A stretch of DNA of 49,399 nt from an uncultured Bacteroidota bacterium (lineage in GTDB: Bacteria > Bacteroidota > Bacteroidia > Bacteroidales > GCA-2748055), in NCBI GenBank assembly GCA_937129385.1, contig CAKZNC010000006.1:1-49399 (forward strand), written 5' to 3'. The notes below the pieces were generated by a model, which was not told the origin of the DNA, searched no databases, and saw only the letters and a program-made list of their open reading frames with translations. This document shows, piece after piece, positions 33,090 to 41,759 of the stretch. The position numbers were made by a program, and so were the translations under genes. Each line of letters starts with the position of its first letter. Positions within the stretch are counted from its first letter, which is position 1.

Positions 33090-34601
33090 ATGAAAATAAC
33101 AGTAATGGACACCACCCTACGGGATGGTGAACAAACATCGGGGGTATCCTTCACTGCATCTGAAAAGCTAAATATGGCCAGGCTGTTGCTTGAGGAGCTG
33201 AAGGTGGACCGGATCGAGGTGGCATCTGCAAGGGTGTCGGAAGGCGAATTCCAGGGAGCTGCCGAAATTTTCAATTGGGCGAAAAAGAGCGGGTTTCTCG
33301 ACCGCGTGGAAGTGCTTGGTTTTGTGGATGGTGAGGCATCGCTCGACTGGATCAAAAAGGCGGGTGGCGAGGTGATCAACCTGCTCACCAAAGGCTCCAG
33401 GAACCACTGCGAGAACCAGCTAAGAAAAACTCCCGAAGCGCACCTGGCAGACATCCGGAATTCCATAAAGCTGGCCGGCGAGAAAGGCATCAGGGTTAAC
33501 ATCTACTTCGAAGACTGGTCCAACGGGATGCGGCACTCCCCCGACTATGTCTATTTCATGCTCGACAACCTGAAGGATGAGGCCATTGATAATTACATGC
33601 TTCCTGATACCCTGGGGATCCTCAACCACGAAGAGACCTTTGAATTCTGCCACGATATCAAGCAACGGTATCCCGACCTTGCGTTCGACTTCCATGCCCA
33701 CAACGATTACGACCTGGCCACCGCAAATGTATACGCGGCCATCAAAGCCGGGATCGACGGGATCCACACCACGGTGAACGGACTCGGAGAACGAGCCGGC
33801 AATGTTCCGCTGTCAAGCGTGATCGGTATTGTGGAGGACCATTTCGGTTACGACATGTCGGTGGACACCGAAAAACTCTATTCGGTAAGCAAGTTCATTG
33901 AAACTTTTTCTGGCGTCAGGATCCCGGAGAACAAGCCATTGATCGGTGAGAATGTATTTACCCAAACCAGCGGGATCCATGCCGACGGGGATCAGAAAGA
34001 CAACCTCTATTTCAATGATCTGCTTCCCGAAAGATTTGGCCGGAAGCGTGCCTATGCACTTGGAAAGATGTCGGGAAAGGCGAGCATCCTGAAAAACCTC
34101 GAGGAACTTGGAATCGAGCTGTCGAAAGAGGATATGAAAAAGGTGACAAAACGGGTGATCGAGCTGGAAGATAAAAAGGAGGTGGTCACCCAGGACGACC
34201 TTCCATATATCATCTCCGATGTCCTGCGGGGTCAGCGTGTGAAAGAAAATATCAAGATACGGAACTACTCACTCAGCGTCGCTGCCGGACTCCGCTCCAT
34301 GGCTACCCTAAGTATCGAGATCAATAAAAAAGTATTCGAGGCGACCGCCAGCGGAGACGGTCAGTATGACGCATTCATGCAGGCCCTCTGGAAGATTTAC
34401 GACAAGCTGGGAAAGCCACACCCGGTGCTGACCGACTACAATGTCACAATCCCCCCGGGAGGGAAGACCGATGCACTCGTTCTCTGTACCATCACATGGC
34501 AACATGAAGGCAAAACCTTCCGGACGCGCGGACTTGATTCGGACCAAACAGTCGCAGCGATCAAGGGCACGACAAGGATGCTCAATGTGATCAACGTCTG
34601 A
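33090..34601 (+). CDS. 2-isopropylmalate synthase / (R)-citramalate synthase family protein
   Basis: A 503-residue DRE-TIM metallolyase family protein. The N-terminal barrel has TTLRDGEQTSGVSF (catalytic Arg-Asp) and FHAHNDYDLATAN (metal-binding H-x-H near residue 201). The joining region TQTSGIHADG is conserved, and a LeuA-type regulatory domain covers about 390-503 (NYSLSVAAGLRSMATLSIEIN...ALWKIYDKLG...RGLDSDQTVAAIKGTTRML). It condenses acetyl-CoA with a 2-keto acid: 2-ketoisovalerate for LeuA, pyruvate for CimA. The placement between leuD and leuB, the modest length and the family form (V-M-D-T-T-L-R-D-G-E-Q) fit the citramalate/2-isopropylmalate synthase paralogue of Bacteroidota leu operons. 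The substrate cannot be decided by eye. The regulatory domain suggests feedback inhibition. Confidence 0.88.
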   Translation: MKITVMDTTLRDGEQTSGVSFTASEKLNMARLLLEELKVDRIEVASARVSEGEFQGAAEIFNWAKKSGFLDRVEVLGFVDGEASLDWIKKAGGEVINLLTKGSRNHCENQLRKTPEAHLADIRNSIKLAGEKGIRVNIYFEDWSNGMRHSPDYVYFMLDNLKDEAIDNYMLPDTLGILNHEETFEFCHDIKQRYPDLAFDFHAHNDYDLATANVYAAIKAGIDGIHTTVNGLGERAGNVPLSSVIGIVEDHFGYDMSVDTEKLYSVSKFIETFSGVRIPENKPLIGENVFTQTSGIHADGDQKDNLYFNDLLPERFGRKRAYALGKMSGKASILKNLEELGIELSKEDMKKVTKRVIELEDKKEVVTQDDLPYIISDVLRGQRVKENIKIRNYSLSVAAGLRSMATLSIEINKKVFEATASGDGQYDAFMQALWKIYDKLGKPHPVLTDYNVTIPPGGKTDALVLCTITWQHEGKTFRTRGLDSDQTVAAIKGTTRMLNVINV

Positions 34602-34657
34602 CCGCCCGCAAATATGAAAAATCAACCATTTTATAAACCCAATCCAGTAAAAGCATT

Positions 34658-35716
34658 ATGAATTACAAGATCGCAGTATTGCCCGGCGACGGCATCGGGC
34701 CGGAGATCGTCGAACAGGCAGTAAAAGTATTGAAAGCTGTCGCCCAAAAATACAACCATGAATTCAGTTTCACCGAGGCGCCCGTGGGAGCCACAGCCAT
34801 AGACCAGACGGGCTCGCCCTATCCCGACGAGACCCACCGGATCTGCATGGAATCAGACGCAGTATTGTTCGGCGCCATCGGCGACCCGAAGTACGACAAC
34901 GATCCAAAAGCCAAAGTGCGGCCCGAACAGGGGCTTTTGGCCATGCGTAAAAAACTGGGCCTGTATGCCAACATTCGTCCGGTTACAACCTTCCCTTCAC
35001 TCATCCATAAATCACCGCTGCGTCGCGACCTGGTGGAAGGTGCCGATTTCGTGGTGATCAGGGAGCTGACCGGCGGGATCTATTTCGGGGAACCCAGCGG
35101 AAGAAGCGAAAACGGGGAAAAAGCTTACGACACCAGCATCTACTCGAAGGAGGAGGTCCGCCGCATCGTCGACCTGGCCTTTGATTATGCCAGGAAGCGC
35201 AACAAGCGACTGACGGTGGTCGACAAGGCCAATGTACTGGCGACTTCCCGACTGTGGAGAGAAACTGTGCAGGAGATGGTACCAGACAACAAGGAGATCG
35301 AGGTCGATTACATGTTCGTGGACAACGCGGCCATGCAGATCATCCAGTGGCCGAAAAAATTCGACGTGATGGTGACCGAGAACATGTTCGGGGATATCCT
35401 CTCCGATGAGGCGAGCGTGATCACCGGTTCACTGGGCCTGCTTCCCTCTGCATCCGTCGGAATCCACACCTCCGTTTTTGAACCGATCCACGGCTCTTAC
35501 CCACAGGCGGCCGGCAAGAACATCGCCAATCCGCTCGCAACGATCCTTTCAGCCGCCATGTTGCTGGAAGCCCTCGACCTGACCGATGAGGCTGCTGCAG
35601 TGCGAAAAGCTGTGGACGAATCCATGGACCAGGGGGTAGTTACCGAAGACATCGCTCAAGACAAAGCAGCATCGACAAGTGAAGTGGGCGACTGGATCGC
35701 AGGTGCAATTTCATAG
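34658..35716 (+). CDS. leuB: 3-isopropylmalate dehydrogenase
   Basis: A 352-residue isocitrate/isopropylmalate dehydrogenase family protein. [16 protein letters not shown] at the N-terminus, [17 protein letters not shown] (substrate arginines), [17 protein letters not shown] (catalytic Tyr in G-G-I-Y-F-G), the conserved Lys in VVDKANVL, and [25 protein letters not shown] (metal Asp residues) are all present. [15 protein letters not shown] contacts NAD. It oxidises and decarboxylates 3-isopropylmalate to 2-ketoisocaproate and may also use 3-methylmalate. It is last in the operon, 56 bases after the synthase gene, and converges with the SLC12-type transporter gene. Confidence 0.97.
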   Translation: MNYKIAVLPGDGIGPEIVEQAVKVLKAVAQKYNHEFSFTEAPVGATAIDQTGSPYPDETHRICMESDAVLFGAIGDPKYDNDPKAKVRPEQGLLAMRKKLGLYANIRPVTTFPSLIHKSPLRRDLVEGADFVVIRELTGGIYFGEPSGRSENGEKAYDTSIYSKEEVRRIVDLAFDYARKRNKRLTVVDKANVLATSRLWRETVQEMVPDNKEIEVDYMFVDNAAMQIIQWPKKFDVMVTENMFGDILSDEASVITGSLGLLPSASVGIHTSVFEPIHGSYPQAAGKNIANPLATILSAAMLLEALDLTDEAAAVRKAVDESMDQGVVTEDIAQDKAASTSEVGDWIAGAIS

Positions 35717-35780
35717 GTATTTATGCTGAACGGTATAGCGAAGCTCCGCTCCCGGCTAATGACCGGTTATGATCGCACGG

Positions 35781-38003
35781 TTACTGGATCTGCTTTCTTT
35801 CAAATGCGTTGACGAACAGAATCTGTCCAAGCTTATCATAACCTTCGAAAAGTGATTTGCCTTTGAATTTCAGCAACTCACCTGTGAAACCAATGATCGT
35901 GAGTGCTGCCTGTTCCGATTTTTCATTGATCTCCTGCCGGAAATCCTTCGCATCATTCCCCTCAATGATCTCGATATTCTTCGTGGTAATGGGCAGCCTT
36001 CCTGTGGTGATCAGGTCCTCCAGGCTTTGTCGGGTATCCTGCTTCTGTCCGGGCTTACATATCTCGAAGATCCTGATCTTGCTCTTTTTCCATTGCGGGT
36101 GTCCCTGTACAATGAAACTGAGAAGGATCATCAGGTGTGAATTGTTGTAGTCGACCGAGCGTAACCAGACATCTATACCATGCCTGAAGTTGACCGGACG
36201 TTTGCTGCTTCCGAGGATACAAATGTCGAAATTTCCCGCATTGATCAGGGAATAGTTATCGATGATATTGTCCAGGTTCACAGGGTTTTTGCGGTCATAT
36301 TCCAGGATCAGCATGTTGTTTTCCATTCCGGAGATCCCGGGTAGCTGGATGGTCTGGGCAATGGCCGAAGTGTAGGACGGGGAGATCAATGTATCGATAT
36401 AGACATGACTTCCCATCCCCTTGTACTGGTCGATCAGTTTCTTGAGGATCAGCTGGGATTCCTTGTGAACCGACTTTGAATAGTAATCCTCGATCATGTG
36501 GATATAGGTACCGAATCCGAAGCGGTAGCTGATCCAGTTGAGCAGCTGGAATGCATCCTGACGTTCAAATGAATCCTGGGATATACAGACTGCGCTGGGA
36601 CGCCACTCCTTTTCCCCCCTGGACTTCCTGCTTTGCTGAAGATACACCTGCAGGGCACGATTCAATTGCAGGAGGGCATTGGAAAAGATCGAAACGAGTC
36701 CTTTCCTTCCCTTGTGGTAGTTACTGATATAGATATAAAGGAGCGTGATCAGGACAATGGCTGCCAGCGCATATATTGAATTGATCCTGAACATGACCCA
36801 TATCGCTGTAAGGAATCCCACGAGCGAGATATACCATCGCGATCTGAAGCTGGGCCGGTAGGACGGGGAGGCTCCGAAGTGGTAGAGGAAGGAGATCAGG
36901 CACAGGGCCCCGTATGTGACCATGAAAAACATCGAAATGATCTCTGCCACTGTATTCACATTTCCCAGGGCTACAAACACAAAAGCGATCACGATGGTCA
37001 CCAAAGTGGCGTTGAAGGGTTCATTGGTGTCTCCCCTTCCACGGGCCAGGAACCGGTTCATTCTTTTGGACGGAAACGAGCGGTCGCCTGCCAGGGCCTG
37101 CAGGGTCCGCGGGGCCACCAACACAGATCCTATGGCAGACGAGACTGTCGATGCTGCAAGACCGAGTGGGATGACAAAACTGCCCCCGATGGCGATTTTG
37201 GCCATGATCAGCTGGTTCCCGGTCAGATCCTCAATGCTCGCAGATGAAGCCAATTTATATACGATGAAAAAGTAGATAATCATTCCAGATACCGTGCCGA
37301 GTGTAGTACCCAACGGGATTGACTTAGACGGATTTTTCAGATCACCAGACAGCCCTACCCCTGCTGTCATCCCTGTAAAGGCAGGAAAAATAATTGCAAA
37401 CACCACAAAAAAGTCATCCAGGTTCCTGCCTTCAAGATCGAAGATCGAAAAGCTGTGTGCCGTACTGAAGTCTGTCTTCCCCGCAAAAAACAACACCAGG
37501 GAGATGAGCAGGATCACTACCACGAAATAGAGTAATTTAACACCCATGTTGGCTCCCTTGGTCAGTATCATCACAGACAGTCCGAGCATGGCGGGCAGAC
37601 TGATGACCTGGCGGGGAAGGTCGATTCCAAAGCGTTCGGTCGTCCATTCAAAGAAAAATGAAAATGCCTCTGTGAACGCGATAATGTAAAAGGCAACACT
37701 GATGGCCTGCGAGAGATAGAGGGCAAAACCGATGGTGGCACCGATATTCAACCCAAATGATCGGGAAATAATGAAATACTCTCCCCCACCTTCAACGCGC
37801 TTATTCGTAGCTAGCTCAGAGATTGCAAGTGCGGTGGGGATCGTTACAAGGTGTCCCAGGAGAATGATCAGGATCACACCCCAGAACCCAAGTGTCCCAA
37901 CGGCAAAACCGAAACGCAGGAAAAGGATCGCACCGAGGATCGTTGATATCGCCGTAAAGAATACCGGGGCGGTGCCAAATGATTTTGTGTTCTGAGCAGC
38001 CAT
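35781..38003 (-). CDS. Cation-chloride cotransporter-like APC permease (SLC12 type)
   Basis: A 740-residue membrane protein. The first 430 or so residues hold about 12 hydrophobic helices, with the APC-fold motif STILGAILFLRFGFAVG in helix 1 and RVEGGGEYFIISRSFGLNIGATIGFALYLS around helix 3, which is characteristic of Na-K-Cl/K-Cl cotransporters. The remaining 300 residues are soluble and cytoplasmic, resembling the C-terminal domain of SLC12 proteins (HLMILLSFIVQGHPQWKKSKIRIFEI). It probably moves chloride with sodium or potassium, although bacterial members are poorly characterised and an amino-acid substrate cannot be excluded. It follows hydG on the same strand after an 84-base gap that contains its own TACATTTA box and a palindrome. 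Confidence 0.85.
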   Translation of the reverse strand: MAAQNTKSFGTAPVFFTAISTILGAILFLRFGFAVGTLGFWGVILIILLGHLVTIPTALAISELATNKRVEGGGEYFIISRSFGLNIGATIGFALYLSQAISVAFYIIAFTEAFSFFFEWTTERFGIDLPRQVISLPAMLGLSVMILTKGANMGVKLLYFVVVILLISLVLFFAGKTDFSTAHSFSIFDLEGRNLDDFFVVFAIIFPAFTGMTAGVGLSGDLKNPSKSIPLGTTLGTVSGMIIYFFIVYKLASSASIEDLTGNQLIMAKIAIGGSFVIPLGLAASTVSSAIGSVLVAPRTLQALAGDRSFPSKRMNRFLARGRGDTNEPFNATLVTIVIAFVFVALGNVNTVAEIISMFFMVTYGALCLISFLYHFGASPSYRPSFRSRWYISLVGFLTAIWVMFRINSIYALAAIVLITLLYIYISNYHKGRKGLVSIFSNALLQLNRALQVYLQQSRKSRGEKEWRPSAVCISQDSFERQDAFQLLNWISYRFGFGTYIHMIEDYYSKSVHKESQLILKKLIDQYKGMGSHVYIDTLISPSYTSAIAQTIQLPGISGMENNMLILEYDRKNPVNLDNIIDNYSLINAGNFDICILGSSKRPVNFRHGIDVWLRSVDYNNSHLMILLSFIVQGHPQWKKSKIRIFEICKPGQKQDTRQSLEDLITTGRLPITTKNIEIIEGNDAKDFRQEINEKSEQAALTIIGFTGELLKFKGKSLFEGYDKLGQILFVNAFERKQIQ

Positions 38004-38004
38004 G

Positions 38005-38026
38005 GTACATTTTTTTCTAAATGTAC
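38005..38026 (-). promoter_or_regulatory. 8-bp palindrome at the SLC12-type gene start
   Basis: GTACATTT (38005-38012) and AAATGTAC (38019-38026) form a perfect inverted repeat with a 6-base spacer, ending one base from the ATG. On the minus strand its left part is TACATTTA, 7 of 8 to the TAnnTTTG box. It may be promoter, operator or a translation-start hairpin. Confidence 0.4.
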
Positions 38027-38087
38027 GAATGTTTGAATAAGTGTTGAACGGGCCTGAATGATTTTTTCCTGGAGCAGAGAAAAAATT

Positions 38088-39518
38088 TTAAAAGTAGAGG
38101 TCCCGTTCCCCCTGCCTGACCTTTTCAAGTCGCTCTTCAAGCATGCTCTTGAACCGCTCGTCGTCGTATTTCGCCAGGTTTTCACTAATCAACCTGTAAC
38201 CAGCCTCCTTCGTTTGTTCCGGTGCATAATCCTCCAGGTATTCGGCAAGTGTCAGCATCGCATTGGGTGTACAATACCGTTTGATAAAGCCCGGCACGGA
38301 GAACTCCATGAAATGTTCTCCTGTCCGTCCCACCCTGTAGCAGGCTGTACAGAATGAAGGGATATAGTCTTTCCTGATCAGCTCCTCCATCACTTCATTC
38401 AGGGACCGGTCGTCATTGATCTCAAATTGCTCAGCATCCAGATTTTGTGAAGGCTTCTGCCCGGAGTAACCTTTCATTTCGATACGCGTTCCCCCGTCGA
38501 TCTGTGAGACTCCGTAACGAAGCACCTCCTCCCGTATATGTGCCGGTTCCCTGGCGGTGAGGATCAGTCCGGTATAAGGCACTGCAAGCCTCAGGATCGC
38601 CACCATTCTTGTAAAATCTTCATCGGAAAGCTGGTAACGGGGGTCCACCTCAACGTTTGATGCATTCTTGATCCGCGGGAAGGAGATGGTGTGTGGTCCC
38701 ACATTGTAAACCTTTTCAAAGTGATTCACGTGGCGGATCAGCGCCATCACCTCGAAACGCCAGTCATACAGACCAAACAATGCACCGATCCCCACATCAT
38801 CGATCCCTGCTTCCTGCGCCCTGTCCAGGGCGGTGAGCCTGTAATCATAATTACGTTTCAGTCCTCCCTGGTGAACCTTTGCGTAGGTCTCCCTGTGATA
38901 GGTCTCCTGGAAGACCTGGTATGTTCCGATGCCGGCCTCTTTGACTGTCCTGAATCCCTCGATATCCATAGGTGCGGCATTGATATTGACCCTACGGATC
39001 TCGCCATTGCCCTTTTTAACACCGTATACAGTCTTGACAGTATCGGCAATGAATTCCGGGCTGTACCTGGGGTGTTCACCATATACAAGGATCAGGCGCT
39101 TCTGTCCGGCATCTTCAAGCATCCCGACTTCATTGATCAGCTCCTCGCTGGTAAGCGTAGTCCGCTGCTGCGCCTTGTTGGAGGTCCGGAATCCACAATA
39201 GCTGCAATTGTTCGTGCACAGATTTCCCACATAGAGCGGAGCAAACAACACGATCCGGTTCCCATAGACATTCTCCTTCAATGTACGGGCACCCTCCTTG
39301 ATCTCGCTGATCAGTTCCGGGTCGGTCGTATTCAGCAATACTGCAGTTTCCTGCATTGACAATCGCTTTTTGTTGAGTGACTTCGCGATAATCTCCCTAA
39401 CCAGGCCAGGGTCACCGGTTGATTCTTCCAGCATCCCGTTGATCTCATCTTCCGAGATAAAAGGCTTCATCGGTTCATCGGGAAGGGCATATGTTTGCGG
39501 ATCGTAGATCATTTTCAT
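38088..39518 (-). CDS. hydG: [FeFe] hydrogenase H-cluster maturation radical SAM tyrosine lyase HydG
   Basis: A 476-residue radical SAM protein. The SAM-cluster motif C-x3-C-x2-C is Cys101, Cys105 and Cys108 in CTNNCSYCGF. The C-terminal motif C-x2-C-x22-C (Cys390, Cys393, Cys416) binds the auxiliary cluster that carries the labile iron. This second motif distinguishes HydG from ThiH. HydG cleaves tyrosine to give the CO and CN ligands of the H-cluster. FDRAQEAGIDDVGIGALFGLYDWRFE-like barrel segments are intact. hydE, hydF and a hydrogenase gene are not in the window. Upstream is a strong promoter overlapped by a Rex-like operator (39648-39677). The leader is about 120 bases. A downstream role with the cotransporter is not indicated. 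Confidence 0.93.
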   Translation of the reverse strand: MKMIYDPQTYALPDEPMKPFISEDEINGMLEESTGDPGLVREIIAKSLNKKRLSMQETAVLLNTTDPELISEIKEGARTLKENVYGNRIVLFAPLYVGNLCTNNCSYCGFRTSNKAQQRTTLTSEELINEVGMLEDAGQKRLILVYGEHPRYSPEFIADTVKTVYGVKKGNGEIRRVNINAAPMDIEGFRTVKEAGIGTYQVFQETYHRETYAKVHQGGLKRNYDYRLTALDRAQEAGIDDVGIGALFGLYDWRFEVMALIRHVNHFEKVYNVGPHTISFPRIKNASNVEVDPRYQLSDEDFTRMVAILRLAVPYTGLILTAREPAHIREEVLRYGVSQIDGGTRIEMKGYSGQKPSQNLDAEQFEINDDRSLNEVMEELIRKDYIPSFCTACYRVGRTGEHFMEFSVPGFIKRYCTPNAMLTLAEYLEDYAPEQTKEAGYRLISENLAKYDDERFKSMLEERLEKVRQGERDLYF

Positions 39519-39647
39519 ATTGATTTACGAACCCGGGGAAGCTATACAAAGAAATCCATCTGTGATCTCTTCTCCATCAGGTCTTCCTCAGGATCAGATT
39601 TCTATTTTGGCTCCTCGATGACAGGATTCCCGGCATCTCAGAGACCA

Positions 39648-39677
39648 CAAATATAGATATTGTTATCCGAATAACAA
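39648..39677 (-). promoter_or_regulatory. Promoter of hydG, TTG-N19-TATATTTG
   Basis: On the minus strand TTG (39677-39675), exactly 19 bases, then TATATTTG (39655-39648), a perfect TAnnTTTG. This is one of the two best promoter matches in the window. Transcription would start near 39641, about 120 bases before the hydG ATG. Confidence 0.65.
39660..39677. promoter_or_regulatory. Rex-like operator overlapping the hydG promoter
   Basis: TTGTTATCCGAATAACAA is an 18-base perfect palindrome (7+4+7; the outer pair at 39658-39659/39678-39679 extends it). It matches the Rex consensus form TTGTTAANNNNTTAACAA at 12 of 14 defined positions, the two differences being symmetric. It covers the -33 TTG and most of the spacer, where a repressor would block transcription. 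No rex gene is in the window. Confidence 0.55.
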
Positions 39678-39818
39678 TAAATTTTTAAGGAATAAAACGA
39701 GATACTTTTCTGCGGGGAGTCCATACCCTGCATTGAGAAAGTTGCCGTTTCAAGCGAACACAGGGCGAGCAGATCTCATTTCGTTAACACTCCATTCTTC
39801 AGGTAGATTTACCCGTTG

Positions 39819-41636
39819 CTATTTTCTTTGCAGCTCAATACGAGTTAACCGGTCAAACACATTGGTACCTGCCGGATTGGCAATGAGCTCAAGTTTTAGC
39901 TCGTGGTCGAGAGAATCCAGCTCCAGGCTGCCCAGGAATGCCCGGTCATAGGTTTCAATGGTATTCGAGATACTGCTTTCATTGCCCGAAACCATAACTT
40001 TTGCACCATTGGGACGACCGCTGTAGAGCAGGCTGACCTCATACAGTCCGGGGTCCTCTACATGAATTGCATACCGTGCAAAATCCCCGGGTTCAGTCCA
40101 GTGGGACAGCCATGCAAACGTGGATTTGACATTGGCGCTGGTTTCGAGAGGTGCTTTCGCGAGGATCTCACAGGTATCACCAATCTCACCATGTACCTTG
40201 AATACAGGCATTTTGAATGATGCAGGTGCTTCGAGTACCGATTGCCACCATTGCTTCATCAATTGCTTCAGCTCTTCTGCAACCTCCGGCATCTGGCTGT
40301 AGAGGTTGACCTCTTCCCCCGGATCTGCCAGGATATCCACCAACACATATCCATCTTCGGATTTTGCCGCACCTTTTGCATCTCCGGGATGATGCAACAA
40401 TTTAAACGCACCTTTTCTCACGGTAATGATCTGGTCATCGAAAACCTCCTGTTCTTTTTTGGCCTGTGTCACCGGCCGGTACTCATCCAGCACACCAATC
40501 GGTGTCCATGGCTGATCGGTTGGCGGCCATCCCCTGTTGGCCATGTTAAAAGAGACTTTCCCCCTGGGCTCGCTGCATCCGCAAAGGATTGCCTCAGCAA
40601 ATGATTCGCCGTCGAGCGACATCATTTGTCTGTTTGGCTCGATACCGGCAAATTCCATGATCGTGGGTAAAATATCTGTGACATCCACAAGTTCATAATT
40701 GATCACTGGCTGGGTCACGCCCTGCCATTTTACAAAAAGAGGCGACCGCACCCCATTTTCCCAGACATTCCCCTTGTGCCCTTTCAGATCATTGACATAC
40801 CGTATCGCCCTGTCTTCATCGGTAAGGTAGTTATTCAGCACAGCCGGACCATTGTCACTCATGAACATGACCACTGTGTTTCTATCCAGGCCCATGGTAT
40901 CCATGGCGGTAAACAACCTGCCCAGGTAGTGATCCAGGTGTTCCACCATCCCATATATTGTCGCCAGTCCGTCTGAAAGCCCCTTTTCCATATATTTTAA
41001 CTTCAGGGAATCCGGTGTGTCCAGCGGTGCATGAACAGAGAGGAATGAGAGATAGGCAAAAAATGGTTCATCCCTGTTTCGGTCCATAAAATCAATTGCA
41101 TACGTGGTGATCACATCGTCTGCCCACCGCTGGTGGTGAACCTCTGCGCCATTCAATAAACCAGAGCTGTTGCGATGTTTATACAACCGTGCCATATAGG
41201 CTTCATCAAATCCACGTTGCCATGGATAATAGCCATCCGTATGACCACTGTGCCACTTACCCCACATCCCGGTATGGTAACCCGACTGCCCGAGGACTTC
41301 GGCAATCGTTGTTTCATCCAGACTTAGAAAATCCTTCCCTCCATGCACATGCGTAACACCAGTCTTCATAAAATGCCGACCTGTCAGCAGGGATGCCCTT
41401 GTCGGTGCACAAACGGGGTTGACATAAAACTGTTCAAATCGCATACCTGTTGCTCCCATGGAATCAATATTCGGTGTCTCTACCAAGTAATTCCGATGAA
41501 TTGACAGATCGTCATAGCCCAGGTCATCAAGCTGGATAATTACAAAATTAGGAGGGGTTTCCTGTTCCCTCTTACAAGCGGTGCTCACCGCTATGAGCAA
41601 GGAAATACAGAGCAAGGCATTGGTACGTATATTCAT
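39819..41636 (-). CDS. Sulfatase family lipoprotein (arylsulfatase-like)
   Basis: The protein has 605 residues from ATG 41636 (M-N-I-R-T). An in-frame start 21 codons upstream has no signal-peptide character. The signal sequence ends in VSTAC (Cys21), so it is probably a lipoprotein. The type I sulfatase signature CAPTRASLLTGRH gives Cys76 in C-x-P-x-R, which must be converted to formylglycine. Calcium-binding IIQLDDLGYDD precedes it and GMWGKWHSGH follows it. The C-terminal 150 residues add a beta-rich domain of uncertain type. It hydrolyses sulfate esters, probably from host or algal glycans or small molecules. No maturase or polysaccharide-utilisation genes lie alongside. It ends about 140 bases before the hydG promoter. 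Confidence 0.92.
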   Translation of the reverse strand: MNIRTNALLCISLLIAVSTACKREQETPPNFVIIQLDDLGYDDLSIHRNYLVETPNIDSMGATGMRFEQFYVNPVCAPTRASLLTGRHFMKTGVTHVHGGKDFLSLDETTIAEVLGQSGYHTGMWGKWHSGHTDGYYPWQRGFDEAYMARLYKHRNSSGLLNGAEVHHQRWADDVITTYAIDFMDRNRDEPFFAYLSFLSVHAPLDTPDSLKLKYMEKGLSDGLATIYGMVEHLDHYLGRLFTAMDTMGLDRNTVVMFMSDNGPAVLNNYLTDEDRAIRYVNDLKGHKGNVWENGVRSPLFVKWQGVTQPVINYELVDVTDILPTIMEFAGIEPNRQMMSLDGESFAEAILCGCSEPRGKVSFNMANRGWPPTDQPWTPIGVLDEYRPVTQAKKEQEVFDDQIITVRKGAFKLLHHPGDAKGAAKSEDGYVLVDILADPGEEVNLYSQMPEVAEELKQLMKQWWQSVLEAPASFKMPVFKVHGEIGDTCEILAKAPLETSANVKSTFAWLSHWTEPGDFARYAIHVEDPGLYEVSLLYSGRPNGAKVMVSGNESSISNTIETYDRAFLGSLELDSLDHELKLELIANPAGTNVFDRLTRIELQRK

Positions 41637-41711
41637 TGGATTGTCAGGTAAAGTACCGAAAGATACAAAAACCTCCCCAGGTTGATCACAAATCAACATT
41701 CCAGTCGGTCA

Positions 41712-41745
41712 TTGTAAGGAATTTTAAGTACATTCCCTACCTTTA
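41712..41745 (+). promoter_or_regulatory. Candidate promoter of the secreted-protein pair
   Basis: TTG (41712-41714), 23 bases, then TACCTTTA (41738-41745), 7 of 8 to TAnnTTTG. It lies 14 bases before the ATG at 41760. Confidence 0.4.
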
Positions 41746-41759
41746 ACCAAACTTTAAAA

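Noticed and set aside
38059-38090. AT-rich stem after hydG as a terminator
   Set aside because: The stem is almost entirely A-T pairs and its position overlaps the SLC12-type promoter region, so termination cannot be supported.
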